The notes below the pieces were generated by a model. The model had not been told where the DNA came from. It saw only the letters and a list, made by a program, of their open reading frames with translations, and made no database searches. From the NCBI RefSeq assembly GCF_034009455.1, contig NZ_CP125380.1, positions 1,591,001 through 1,655,000 of the forward strand: a DNA stretch of 64,000 bases. Direction: 5' to 3'. How positions within the stretch are numbered: the stretch's first letter is position 1; every line of letters begins with the position of its first letter. This document shows positions 17,316 through 25,923 of the stretch, piece after piece. The DNA comes from Pseudomonas sp. P5_109 (GTDB lineage Bacteria > Pseudomonadota > Gammaproteobacteria > Pseudomonadales > Pseudomonadaceae). The position numbers and the translations under genes are program-made.

Positions 17316-17858
17316 ATGTTGCTCAGTTATCTACGGCTGGTGTTGTTTGCCGCGGGCCTGTTGATCGGTGTCCAGGTGCCGGGGTTCATCAACGATTACG
17401 CCAAGCGAGTCGAAGCGCATCTGATTGAAGCGCAGGCCAGCCTGAGCGGGTTTCAAGGTACGGCCAACCAGTTCTTCAAGGGTGACATGCAGGCCCTGGT
17501 GGCCCATTACCGCGCCAGCGAAGATCCGATCTTTCGCAGCGATGCCGACAGCCTGAGCAACCTGCTGACCCGCCAGCTGGCGCTGGACAAGCAATTCCAG
17601 GCAATGCAGGGGCCGTGGTACATCCGCTTCCTGCAAGTGGTGCTGGCCGCTGATCCGGACATCCGCAAGGAAACCTGGAATGGCTACAGCTACCAGATCC
17701 TGTTGACGCCTGAAGCGATGATCTGGGGCATGAGCGGCGCGTTGCTGCTGTCGTTCGGGATCGAATGCCTGTTTCGCCTGATTGACTGGGTGGTGTTGGG
17801 CGGCAGGCGTCTGCGCCAGAGCCGGCCAATCGAAGAGCGGGATTTGCGCGGGTTGTAA
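17316..17858 (+). CDS. DUF2937-like membrane protein
   Basis: The 180-residue protein has an N-terminal hydrophobic helix (SYLRLVLFAAGLLIGVQVPG), a periplasmic helical section of about 110 residues (for example AHLIEAQASLSGFQGTANQF), and a C-terminal transmembrane segment (MIWGMSGALLLSFGIECLF) before a basic tail. This layout fits DUF2937. The function is unknown. It begins 11 bases after the amidotransferase stop, with AAGGAC as ribosome binding site, so the genes are coupled. Confidence 0.75.
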   Translation: MLLSYLRLVLFAAGLLIGVQVPGFINDYAKRVEAHLIEAQASLSGFQGTANQFFKGDMQALVAHYRASEDPIFRSDADSLSNLLTRQLALDKQFQAMQGPWYIRFLQVVLAADPDIRKETWNGYSYQILLTPEAMIWGMSGALLLSFGIECLFRLIDWVVLGGRRLRQSRPIEERDLRGL

Positions 17859-17872
17859 TACTGCCTGGTCCC

Positions 17873-18004
17873 TGTGGTGAGGGGGCTTGCCCCCGTTGGG
17901 TTGCGCAGCAGCCCCAAAACCAGGCACTCCGGTTTACAGGTGTACCGCGTTTGCTGGGTTTACGACTGCTGCGCAGCCGAACGGGGGCAAGCCCCCTCGC
18001 CACA
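17873..18004. repeat. REPIN, family B
   Basis: Inverted copies of TGTGGTGAGGGGGCTTGCCC-type sequence enclosing a spacer that itself contains the smaller inverted pair GGGTTGCGCAGCAGCCCC. It lies between convergent genes. Confidence 0.9.
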
Positions 18005-18012
18005 GGGTGCGT

Positions 18013-18927
18013 TCAGTCAGCCAGGGTGATGTAGTCCTCACCCACCTTCTGCGCATACTCCTCAAGCACTTGCTGACACAGCGCGACAATCTCCTCGACC
18101 CACTCTACGCCCACCCGCCACGACACCACCACCTGCAGGTCGGGTGGTCGCTGATCAATGTCCAGCAAGGTCAACTCGCCCCGCGCCAGTTCCTCGGCCA
18201 CCAGCACCGGTGGCAAGGCGCCGATACCAAAGCCATCGCGCAACAACCGGGTAATCGCCGACACCGAGTTCACACAGTTCAGTCGCGGCGCCAGTACACC
18301 GTTGGCTTGCATCAGGGCGAGCACTTCCTGGTGCGGGTGGGAGTTTTTCGAGTAGGTGATGATCCGCTCGCCCGCCAGGTCAGCGATGCCTGAATACTCG
18401 CGGTTGTAAATGGAGTTGCTGGCGACAATCCAGCCCATGGGGTGGCTGGCCAGTTCCAGGCTGCGCACGCTTTCCTGGCGCAGCAGGTCGGTCTGCAGGA
18501 TCACATCGAGAAAGCCTTTTTGCAGCTGATCGCAGAGGTTGAGCGATGTATCGGCCACCAACTCGATTTCCACCAGCGGGTAGTGATCGGTCATCTGCGC
18601 CACCAACGGGCTGAGCCAGGTATGGATCACCGTGTCCATCACGCCGATGCGCACCCGTCCGGCCTTGCTCGAACGGGTCTCGATCGACTGCTTGAGTGCC
18701 TGCATGGTGTCCAGCATCTGCTCGGCGTAATCGAGCACTTTCAGGCCTTCGGGTGTCAGGCTCACGCCGCGCGAATCCCGCAGGAACAGCTTTACCCCAA
18801 GCTCGCCTTCAAGCACCGCAATTCGGCTGGAAATAGAGGCCTGAGTGGTGAAGAGCTTGTCGGCGGTCAGGCGAAAACTCTTGAGTCGGGCGACCCAGAC
18901 AAAGGTCTCGAGAAACTTCAGGTTCAT
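18013..18927 (-). CDS. LysR-type regulator, probably of the MFS-pxpABC operon
   Basis: The 304-residue protein has an N-terminal winged helix (MNLKFLETFVWVARLKSFRL, recognition helix near TTQASISSRIAVLE) and a LysR substrate-binding domain from about residue 90. It is divergent from the MFS/pxpABC genes, with 146 bases between the starts, the classical arrangement for an autoregulating LysR activator. A T-N11-A palindrome sits at 18931-18945, immediately upstream of its own ATG. I infer that it senses 5-oxoproline or a related compound. Confidence 0.9.
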   Translation of the reverse strand: MNLKFLETFVWVARLKSFRLTADKLFTTQASISSRIAVLEGELGVKLFLRDSRGVSLTPEGLKVLDYAEQMLDTMQALKQSIETRSSKAGRVRIGVMDTVIHTWLSPLVAQMTDHYPLVEIELVADTSLNLCDQLQKGFLDVILQTDLLRQESVRSLELASHPMGWIVASNSIYNREYSGIADLAGERIITYSKNSHPHQEVLALMQANGVLAPRLNCVNSVSAITRLLRDGFGIGALPPVLVAEELARGELTLLDIDQRPPDLQVVVSWRVGVEWVEEIVALCQQVLEEYAQKVGEDYITLAD

Positions 18928-18930
18928 GGG

Positions 18931-18945
18931 ATAAAGATTTCTTAT
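18931..18945. promoter_or_regulatory. LysR-type box ATAAAGATTTCTTAT
   Basis: The 15-base element has ATAA and TTAT arms and exact T-N11-A spacing. It ends 3 bases before the regulator's ATG and lies about 130 bases before the divergent MFS gene, so it could repress the regulator and activate the operon. Confidence 0.5.
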
Positions 18946-19073
18946 GGCTAAGGCGGGTTTTTATTAGTTGGACGCAGCAGGGGCGCGCGTCCAAGAATCG
19001 ACGCATCCGGTTCCCACGATAGGCGTCGTCGGGGCTCAGAACAATACCAATAAAATAAGCGCGGAGATTTGCC

Positions 19074-20360
19074 ATGAGTGCGCCCGACACCACCGCCATC
19101 CCGAAAGCCTCGGCCCGTCCGGGACCTTTCGACTGGTATCGCAACATCAATCAGCAGGAACGCCGCACCTTCTGGAGCTGCAAGATCGGCTATGGCCTGG
19201 ATGGCATGGACACCCAGATGCTCAGCTTCGTGGTGCCGACCCTGATTGCCATGTGGGGCATCACCACCGGCCAGGCCGGGCTGATTCATACCAGCACGTT
19301 GATCGCTTCGGCCATCGGTGGCTGGGTGGCGGGGATTCTCTCCGACCGCATCGGTCGCGTGCGCACCTTGCAACTGACGGTGCTGTGGTTTGCCTTCTTC
19401 ACCTTCCTTTGTGGCTTTGCCCAGAGCTACGAGCAACTGCTGATTGCCCGCACGTTGATGGGCTTCGGTTTCGGCGGCGAGTGGACGGCCGGCGCGGTGC
19501 TGATGGGTGAGGTGATTCGTGCCCAGGACCGCGGCAAGGCCGTCGGCATGGTGCAATCGGGCTGGGCGCTGGGTTGGGGGCTGACGGCGATTCTGTATGC
19601 GCTGCTGTTCTCGGTATTGCCTCCGGAAGACGCCTGGCGCGCGCTGTTTATCCTCGGCATCGTGCCGGCGATTTTCGTGATCTTTGTCCGCCGTCTGGTC
19701 AAGGACCCGGAAATCTATCGTCAAGCCAAAGCGAAACAGGAGCCGAGCAACCCGTCGAAGTTCTACGAGATCTTCGCCCCCGGTATGCTCTTCACCACGA
19801 TTCGCGCTTCGTTGCTGACCACCGGCGCGCTGGGTGGTTACTACGCGATCACGTCCTGGCTACCGACTTTTCTGAAGAATGAACGCGGCTTGAGCGTACT
19901 CAATACCAGCGGTTATCTGGCGATGGTGATCGTCGGTTCCTACGTGGGGTATGTCATCAGCGCCTATTTGACCGACATCCTCGGACGTAAAAAGAACTTC
20001 ATCCTGTTCGCCGTCGGCTCGTTCACCATCGTCTTGCTGTACACCCAACTGCCGGTCAGCAACGGCGTGATGCTGTGGCTGGGCTTTCCGCTGGGCTTCT
20101 TCGCCTCGGGGATTTTCAGTGGCATGGGTGCGTTCCTGACCGAGCTGTTTCCGACGCGCATTCGTGGTTCGGGCCAGGGTTTTTGCTACAACATCGGCCG
20201 GGCGCTGGCGGCATTGTTCCCGCTGTTGATCGGCCTGCTCAGCCAGACCGTGCCGCTGAGTGTCGGCATTGGCGCCTTTGCGGCGGTGTCCTACGGTGTG
20301 GTGATCCTCGCGGCCCTGAGCCTGCCGGAAACCCGTGGCAAGCAACTCGACGCCCAGTAA
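19074..20360 (+). CDS. MFS transporter (sugar/acid family) of the 5-oxoproline operon
   Basis: The 428-residue permease has twelve predicted helices. The motif GGWVAGILSDRIGRVRTLQL corresponds to the loop 2-3 signature, and a second copy is seen in YLTDILGRKKN. GFGFGGEWTAGAVLMGE is typical of the AAHS/metabolite:H+ group of carboxylate importers. AGATTTGCC precedes the ATG without a strong Shine-Dalgarno. Because pxpABC follow after 73 bases, pyroglutamate (5-oxoproline) uptake is a reasonable inference. Confidence 0.88.
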   Translation: MSAPDTTAIPKASARPGPFDWYRNINQQERRTFWSCKIGYGLDGMDTQMLSFVVPTLIAMWGITTGQAGLIHTSTLIASAIGGWVAGILSDRIGRVRTLQLTVLWFAFFTFLCGFAQSYEQLLIARTLMGFGFGGEWTAGAVLMGEVIRAQDRGKAVGMVQSGWALGWGLTAILYALLFSVLPPEDAWRALFILGIVPAIFVIFVRRLVKDPEIYRQAKAKQEPSNPSKFYEIFAPGMLFTTIRASLLTTGALGGYYAITSWLPTFLKNERGLSVLNTSGYLAMVIVGSYVGYVISAYLTDILGRKKNFILFAVGSFTIVLLYTQLPVSNGVMLWLGFPLGFFASGIFSGMGAFLTELFPTRIRGSGQGFCYNIGRALAALFPLLIGLLSQTVPLSVGIGAFAAVSYGVVILAALSLPETRGKQLDAQ

Positions 20361-20433
20361 CTGATAACCTGCGGGCCTGTCTTATAGATATGTCCCGCAG
20401 CTAAAAAGAATAAAGCCTACAGGAGTGTTCCGA

Positions 20434-21186
20434 GTGAGCCGCCTGCTATTGAACTGCGACATCGGCGAGAGTTTCGGCAGCTGGACCATGGGTCTGGACG
20501 CAGAAATCATGCCCTTCATCGATTGCGCCAACATCGCCTGCGGTTTTCACGCCGGTGACCCGAGCATCATGCGCAAGACCGTCAGCCTGGCCCTCAGCCA
20601 CGGTGTGCAAATTGGCGCGCATCCGGCCTATCAGGACCTGGTAGGGTTCGGCCGGCGTTCCATGGCCTATGCCACCCAGGAACTGCAAGACATCCTGCAT
20701 TACCAGATCGGCGCCCTTGACGGCATCTGCCGGGCCCAGGGTGGCCGGGTCAGTTACGTCAAACCCCATGGCGCGATGTACAACGACATGATGGCCAACC
20801 CGGCCCAGCTGCGCGCCGTGCTGCAAGCGGTGGCGTCCTATGACCGCAACCTGCCGTTGATGCTGATGGCAACCCGCGACAACAGCGCCGCCCAACAAAT
20901 GGGCGATGAATACGGCGTGACCCTGTGGTTCGAGGCCTTCGCCGATCGGGCTTACGACAGCGCCGGCAAGCTGGTCTCGCGACAACTGCCGGGAGCGGTG
21001 CATCACGACCCGGAAACCATCATCGAGCAGGCGCTGACCATTGCCCGTGGCGGTCCGCTCACCGCCAGCGATGGCAGCGCCTTGCATTTGCAGGCCAACA
21101 CCCTTTGCGTGCACGGCGACAACGCCAGTTCGGTCGCAGCCGTGCAACGCATCCGTGAAGCCTTGAACCGGCAGATCGCGTCATGA
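20434..21186 (+). CDS. pxpA: 5-oxoprolinase subunit A (LamB/YcsF family)
   Basis: The 250-residue subunit belongs with PxpB and PxpC to the ATP-dependent prokaryotic 5-oxoprolinase, which opens 5-oxo-L-proline to glutamate. Family signatures are [14 protein letters not shown] at the start, [12 protein letters not shown], and [11 protein letters not shown]. The GTG at 20434 is preferred because AGGAG ends 8 bases before it. The stop overlaps the pxpB ATG in ATGA, showing translational coupling. Confidence 0.93.
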   Translation: MSRLLLNCDIGESFGSWTMGLDAEIMPFIDCANIACGFHAGDPSIMRKTVSLALSHGVQIGAHPAYQDLVGFGRRSMAYATQELQDILHYQIGALDGICRAQGGRVSYVKPHGAMYNDMMANPAQLRAVLQAVASYDRNLPLMLMATRDNSAAQQMGDEYGVTLWFEAFADRAYDSAGKLVSRQLPGAVHHDPETIIEQALTIARGGPLTASDGSALHLQANTLCVHGDNASSVAAVQRIREALNRQIAS

Positions 21187-21887
21187 AGTTGCGGGTGGAA
21201 GTGGTGGCGCTGGATTGCCTGATGGTGCGCCTGTTCGATGAGATTGCCGAAGCCAACATGCCGTGGATGCTGGCGGCCAGCGAAAGTCTGCGCACGGCAT
21301 TCGCCGGGCATCTGATCGATCTGGTGCCGTCCTACACGACCTTGATGGTGCATTACGACCTGACCGCGCTGAGTCCCGCCCAGGCCCGGGAATTGATTGC
21401 CGAAGCCTTGATCGACCTGTCGCCCAACGCGCATGCCCGCGGCCAATGTCATGTGTTGCCGGTGTGGTACGACTTGAGCGTCGGACCGGAGTTGAGCCTG
21501 CTGTCGCAGCGCAGCGGATTGGCGGTGGAGGAGGTGATCCGTCGGCACAGCGAGCGTGAATATCAGGTGTTCGCCCTGGGCTTTGCGCCGGGCTTCGCCT
21601 TCATGGGGCTGGTGGAAGAGGTGCTCGCCGCACCGCGCCTGAGCACGCCACGCAAGAAAGTCGCCGCCGGCAGTGTCGGCATCGCCGAACGGCAGACGGC
21701 GGCTTACCCGGTGGTGTCGCCGGGCGGCTGGAACCTGATCGGCCGCACGCCGGCCCGATTGTTCGATCGCAACCGTGACGGCTACAGCCTGATGCAGCCG
21801 GGCGATACGGTGCGCTTCGAAGCCGTCGGCCATGCCGAGTTCATTAACCTGGGCGGTGACGATACGCCTCTGGAGGCGCAGGCATGA
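21183..21887 (+). CDS. pxpB: 5-oxoprolinase subunit B (KipI family)
   Basis: The 234-residue protein shows the Allophanate hydrolase C/KipI domain: [14 protein letters not shown], the basic [19 protein letters not shown] and [11 protein letters not shown]. It pairs with PxpC and together they carry ATP-dependent steps of 5-oxoproline hydrolysis. It overlaps pxpA and pxpC by four bases each. Confidence 0.93.
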   Translation: MKLRVEVVALDCLMVRLFDEIAEANMPWMLAASESLRTAFAGHLIDLVPSYTTLMVHYDLTALSPAQARELIAEALIDLSPNAHARGQCHVLPVWYDLSVGPELSLLSQRSGLAVEEVIRRHSEREYQVFALGFAPGFAFMGLVEEVLAAPRLSTPRKKVAAGSVGIAERQTAAYPVVSPGGWNLIGRTPARLFDRNRDGYSLMQPGDTVRFEAVGHAEFINLGGDDTPLEAQA

Positions 21888-22801
21888 GCCGTCTGATGAT
21901 TGAAGCGAGCACGCCGTTGTGCCTGTTGCAGGATGCCGGTCGATTCGGCGTGCGGCATCTGGGCGTGACCCAGGGTGGCGCGGCCGATTGGCGTTCGATG
22001 TCCTGGGCCAACTGGCTGCTGGGCAACGGGCTGGACGCGCCGGTGATCGAAATCACCCTCGGTGGGTTTACCGTCGTGGCCGAGGAGGAATGCGTGCTGG
22101 CCTTGGCCGGAGCGAATCTCGGCGCGCAGGTAGACGGCGAGGCGCTGGCGCCGTGGCGCAGTTTCCGGTTGCACAAAGGCCAGCGTTTGCAATTCACCCA
22201 GCCGTTGCTTGGTGCCAGGGCCTATCTGGCGGCGCCGGGTGGTTTTGATGCGCCGAAGGTGTTGGGCAGTAGCGCGACGGTGATCCGCGAGGAACTCGGC
22301 GGTCTGGATGGCATGGGCCATGCGCTGGGTAAAGGCGCGAGTTTGAGCTATTCGGGCAACTCGGTGATGTTGCTGCGCGAATTGACCGCGGATCAGCGGC
22401 CGGACCTGAACCTTGATACTCCGTTGGACCTGGTCCTCGGTGCACAGATCGGTGAATTCAGCGGGCAGAGTCTGTTCGACGCCTTCAACAGCGCGTGGAA
22501 CCTCGACAGCCGTGCCGACCGGATGGGCATTCGCCTGTTGGGCACCGCGTTGCAGTATCAGGGCAAACCGATGATTTCCGAGGGGATACCGCTAGGTGCG
22601 GTGCAGGTGCCACCCGACGGGCAGCCGATCGTGTTGCTCAATGATCGGCAGACCATTGGCGGTTATCCGCGCCTGGGGGCGTTGACGCCGTTGGCGCTGG
22701 CGCGATTGGCGCAGTGCTTGCCGGGGGCGTCCGTGCGGTTGCGGCCGGTGGTGCAGGATGTGGCGCATCGCGAGCAGATCGAATACCTGCGGCGCTTTTA
22801 A
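21884..22801 (+). CDS. pxpC: 5-oxoprolinase subunit C (KipA family)
   Basis: The 305-residue protein has the biotin-dependent-carboxyltransferase-like cyclophilin fold. Signatures are LLQDAGRFGVRHLGVTQGG, RADRMGIRLLG, SEGIPLGAVQVPPDGQPI and GGYPRLGAL. It completes the pxpABC complex. Like its neighbours it is coupled by an ATGA overlap, and a family B REPIN follows two bases after the stop. Confidence 0.93.
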   Translation: MSRLMIEASTPLCLLQDAGRFGVRHLGVTQGGAADWRSMSWANWLLGNGLDAPVIEITLGGFTVVAEEECVLALAGANLGAQVDGEALAPWRSFRLHKGQRLQFTQPLLGARAYLAAPGGFDAPKVLGSSATVIREELGGLDGMGHALGKGASLSYSGNSVMLLRELTADQRPDLNLDTPLDLVLGAQIGEFSGQSLFDAFNSAWNLDSRADRMGIRLLGTALQYQGKPMISEGIPLGAVQVPPDGQPIVLLNDRQTIGGYPRLGALTPLALARLAQCLPGASVRLRPVVQDVAHREQIEYLRRF

Positions 22802-22802
22802 C

Positions 22803-22935
22803 TGTGGCGAGGGGGCTTGCCCCCGTTGGGTTGCGAAGCGACCCCAAAACCTGCAACCGCGGTGTGTCAGAAACTCCGCATGCATTGGTTTTACGACTGC
22901 TGCGCAGCCGGACGGGGGCAAGCCCCCTCGCCACA
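22803..22935. repeat. REPIN, family B
   Basis: Inverted copies of TGTGGCGAGGGGGCTTGCCC between the convergent ends of pxpC and the VWA gene. Confidence 0.9.
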
Positions 22936-22946
22936 GGGACCATGCG

Positions 22947-24125
22947 TTACTTGGAAAGAAACCGCATCCCTTCCTCCAACCCGCGAAGGGTCAGCGGATA
23001 CATCTGGTCATCGATCAAATCCCGCACGATGTTGGTCGACGAGGTATAGCCCCAGGTGTCCTTCGGGTACGGATTGATCCAGATGAGCTTCTTGTACTTC
23101 TCCTTGAACCGCTGCATCCACACGTAACCGGCTTCTTCGTTCCAGTGCTCGACGCTGCCGCCCGCCTGGGTGATTTCGTAGGGCGCCATGGCCGCGTCAC
23201 CGATGAAGATCACTTTGTAGTCGGCGCCGTATTTGTGCAGCAGGTCCATGGTCGAGGTGCGCTCGGAGGTGCGGCGCATGTTGTTCTTCCACACCGATTC
23301 ATAAATGAAGTTGTGGAAGTAGAAGTACTCCAGATGCTTGAACTCGGTCTTGCAGGCCGAGAACAATTCCTCGCAGATCTTCACGTGGGCGTCCATCGAG
23401 CCGCCGATGTCGAACAGCAGCAACAGCTTGACGGTGTTGCGCCGTTCCGGGCGCATCTGGATGTTCAGCAGCCCGGCATCCTTGGCGGTGTGGTCGATGG
23501 TGCCATCGATGTCCAGCTCTTCCGCCGCACCCTGACGGGCGAACTTGCGCAGGCGGCGCAGGGCGACCTTGATGTTGCGGGTGCCCAGCTCGACCGAATC
23601 GTCGAGGTTCTTGTATTCGCGCTGGTCCCAGACCTTGACCGCCTTGCCCTGGCGCTTGCCGGCGTCGCCGACCCGAATGCCTTCCGGGTTGAAACCACCG
23701 GAGCCGAACGGGCTGGTGCCGCCGGTGCCGATCCACTTGTTGCCACCGGCGTGGCGTTCCTTCTGTTCTTCGAGGCGTTTCTTGAACTCTTCGATCAGCT
23801 TGTCCAGGCCGCCGAGGGACTGGATCGCCGCGCGCTCTTCATCGGTCAGCGAACGCTCGAACTCCTTGCGCAGCCAGTCCTCGGGAATCAGCGCCTGCAG
23901 GTGGTCGTCGAGCTTTTCCAGGCCATTGAAGTAGGCACCGAACGCCCGGTCGAACTTGTCGAAATGCTTTTCGTCCTTCACCAGGATCGCCCGGGACAGG
24001 TAATAGAACTCGTCCATGTCGGCGAACGTCACGCGCTGTTTCAGCGCGTTGATCAGGTCCAGCAGTTCACGCACCGAGACCGGCACCTTGGCTGCGCGCA
24101 TTTCATTGAACAGGTTGAGCAGCAT
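22947..24125 (-). CDS. VWA domain protein, CoxE-like
   Basis: The 392-residue protein has a helical N-terminal part (LRKEFERSLTDEERAAIQSL) and a glycine-rich linker (GTGGTSPFGSGGF, about 155-167), then a C-terminal von Willebrand A domain. The metal-ion site reads LLLLFDIGGSMDAH instead of the usual DxSxS, so the first Ser is Gly; the distal Thr (RTSERTSTMDLL) and Asp (IFIGDAAMAP) are kept. It follows the MoxR ATPase by 12 bases. MoxR/VWA pairs act as chaperones that insert metals or assemble complexes. No client gene is adjacent. Confidence 0.88.
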   Translation of the reverse strand: MLLNLFNEMRAAKVPVSVRELLDLINALKQRVTFADMDEFYYLSRAILVKDEKHFDKFDRAFGAYFNGLEKLDDHLQALIPEDWLRKEFERSLTDEERAAIQSLGGLDKLIEEFKKRLEEQKERHAGGNKWIGTGGTSPFGSGGFNPEGIRVGDAGKRQGKAVKVWDQREYKNLDDSVELGTRNIKVALRRLRKFARQGAAEELDIDGTIDHTAKDAGLLNIQMRPERRNTVKLLLLFDIGGSMDAHVKICEELFSACKTEFKHLEYFYFHNFIYESVWKNNMRRTSERTSTMDLLHKYGADYKVIFIGDAAMAPYEITQAGGSVEHWNEEAGYVWMQRFKEKYKKLIWINPYPKDTWGYTSSTNIVRDLIDDQMYPLTLRGLEEGMRFLSK

Positions 24126-24137
24126 GGCATCAGCCTC

Positions 24138-24983
24138 TTAGCGGGTGCCGCGACGGCTCATGAACGCCAGACGCTCCAGCAGTTGCACGTCCTGTTCGTT
24201 TTTCACCAGCGCACCGGCCAGCGGCGGGATGGCCTTGGTCGGATCACGCTCGCGCAGCACCGCTTCGCCGATGTTGTCGGCCATCAACAGCTTCAGCCAG
24301 TCCACCAGTTCGGAGGTCGAAGGCTTCTTCTTCAGGCCCGGCACCTTGCGCACGTCGAAGAACACGTCCAGCGCTTCGCTGACCAGGTCCTTCTTGATGT
24401 CCGGGTAGTGCACATCGACGATCTTTTGCAGCGTAGTACGATCAGGGAAGGCGATGTAGTGGAAGAAGCAGCGGCGCAGGAAGGCGTCCGGAAGCTCTTT
24501 CTCGTTGTTGGAGGTAATGATGATGATCGGGCGCTTCTTGGCCTTGATGGTCTCGTCGATCTCGTAAACGTAGAACTCCATCTTGTCGAGTTCTTGCAAC
24601 AGGTCGTTGGGGAACTCGATGTCGGCCTTGTCGATTTCGTCAATCAGCAGGATGACCCGTTCTTCGGATTCGAAGGCTTCCCAGAGCTTGCCCTTTTTCA
24701 GGTAGTTGCGCACGTCGTGGACTTTTTCGTTGCCCAGTTGCGAGTCGCGCAGGCGGCTGACCGCGTCGTACTCGTACAGGCCTTGATGGGCCTTGGTGGT
24801 GGACTTGATGTGCCAGGTGATCAGCTTGGCGCCAAAGGATTCGGCCAGTTGCTCGGCGAGCATGGTCTTGCCGGTGCCCGGTTCGCCCTTGACCAGCAAC
24901 GGCCGCTCCAGGGTGATGGCGGCGTTGACCGCCAGCTTCAGGTCATCGGTGGCGACGTAGGCCTGGGTGCCTTCGAACTTCAT
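24138..24983 (-). CDS. MoxR-family AAA+ ATPase
   Basis: The 281-residue AAA+ ATPase has Walker A LVKGEPGTGKTMLAEQ (about 34-49), Walker B VILLIDEIDKADIEF, sensor 1 RPIIIITSNNEKELPDAF, and RRCFFHYIAFPD with the arginine finger region. It belongs to the MoxR group that works with VWA proteins to remodel target enzymes, and the next gene encodes such a partner. A reverse-strand promoter is proposed at 25056-25085. The cellular client is unknown. Confidence 0.9.
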   Translation of the reverse strand: MKFEGTQAYVATDDLKLAVNAAITLERPLLVKGEPGTGKTMLAEQLAESFGAKLITWHIKSTTKAHQGLYEYDAVSRLRDSQLGNEKVHDVRNYLKKGKLWEAFESEERVILLIDEIDKADIEFPNDLLQELDKMEFYVYEIDETIKAKKRPIIIITSNNEKELPDAFLRRCFFHYIAFPDRTTLQKIVDVHYPDIKKDLVSEALDVFFDVRKVPGLKKKPSTSELVDWLKLLMADNIGEAVLRERDPTKAIPPLAGALVKNEQDVQLLERLAFMSRRGTR

Positions 24984-25055
24984 CTGCTAATCCTCGAACG
25001 GTAACGCCGACCTGAACGAGGCAGGGCGGGGGGCGCAATAAAATGGTCAGCCCCG

Positions 25056-25085
25056 ACTATAACGCGGGGCCCGGTCGACTGTGAA
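25056..25085 (-). promoter_or_regulatory. Candidate promoter of the MoxR/VWA operon
   Basis: On the reverse strand TTCACA (25085-25080) and TATAGT (25061-25056) are separated by 18 bases. The predicted start lies about 65 bases before the MoxR ATG. Confidence 0.4.
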
Positions 25086-25470
25086 CGCAGACGGCTTATT
25101 CAGTCTCTGACTGCCCGGTACACTCCTGAACTGTTGGGTCGGCTGAGAGCCTTGTACTATAAAGGCTCCAGCGATTCGGCACTGTGCCACATACCCCAGT
25201 ATTCAGCGTTTAGATGTGCCGTATGTCGCATGCAAGTGCTTGCGACACGTGCCCCGGAGATACCAGTGATCGGATGCAGTACGCAGACAGTGCAGCGCGT
25301 TAAGCGTGAGCTGGCCGTACCGGCGTGAACACGCCCGATAACCCCACCCCTGTGCACCGCCTGAAGCAACGATAGCACCGGACGGTGCAACGGCACTCGC
25401 TTTGAGCGCGGGGGAATCGTTCAATCCACTGTGCACCACTGACAAGCAATGCTGGGTTGGGCGAACGGAT
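25086..25470. other. Stretch with no supported gene
   Basis: Short open frames occur on both strands (for example 25134-25328), but none has a convincing start, hydrophobicity pattern or recognisable domain. The base composition is unremarkable and no tRNA fold or REP element is seen. It could hold decayed coding sequence or an undetected small RNA. Confidence 0.4.
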
Positions 25471-25692
25471 CTATTCTGCCAACTTCAGCGCCTTAGCCCG
25501 CAGAGCTTTCGCCCTGAGCTTTCCTCCTCCCCAGATTGATAGCCAAGCTAGGCCAAGGGTTAGTGAACCCGTGACGAGGTGTACGCCGCTGCTGCCGGGC
25601 AATGCTCCAACTACTGCGGCAATGATGCGTACCACACCTGAAAAGGCCCATAGCCAGCCTAGCGCTGTCAGTATCCATCCCATTATTCGCAT
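25471..25692 (-). CDS. Candidate small two-helix membrane protein
   Basis: A 73-residue frame, MRIMGWILTALGWLWAFSGV, gives two hydrophobic segments (about 4-30 and 41-57) and a basic C-terminal tail (RAKALRAKALK). AGGGGAAAG precedes the ATG. Hydrophobic patterning and the ribosome binding site support a real gene, but it is short, has no recognised family and lies alone in a poor-coding region. The repeated RAKAL unit in the tail is notable. Confidence 0.45.
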   Translation of the reverse strand: MRIMGWILTALGWLWAFSGVVRIIAAVVGALPGSSGVHLVTGSLTLGLAWLSIWGGGKLRAKALRAKALKLAE

Positions 25693-25923
25693 GCTTTCCC
25701 CTGTTTTGATTGCTCAGATTGCTGCGCCAATGTAGCTGAGGTGGCTATGTGCCGTCATCTAGATCAAGTGGTACTGGGGTTAACTTTGGGTGCTAATAGA
25801 CGGGGGCACACGCTGCGGGCACAAGTGTGCAACGCCAGCCCTGAACACGTCCGAAAGCGCCGGTTTAGAAGGGTTCTACAAATATCCCTTGTTTAGTCTC
25901 TGAATGGGGCGTCACTTGGTGAC

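Noticed and set aside
22758..25004. 748-codon open frame on the + strand
   Set aside because: It lies opposite the MoxR and VWA genes, whose motifs are clear. Its translation has no recognisable domain and it begins inside a pxpC/REPIN sequence; this is a shadow caused by GC-rich codons.
25134..25328. 64-codon frame in the empty 25 kb region
   Set aside because: No convincing ribosome binding site, no hydrophobic or domain pattern, and competing frames on the other strand.
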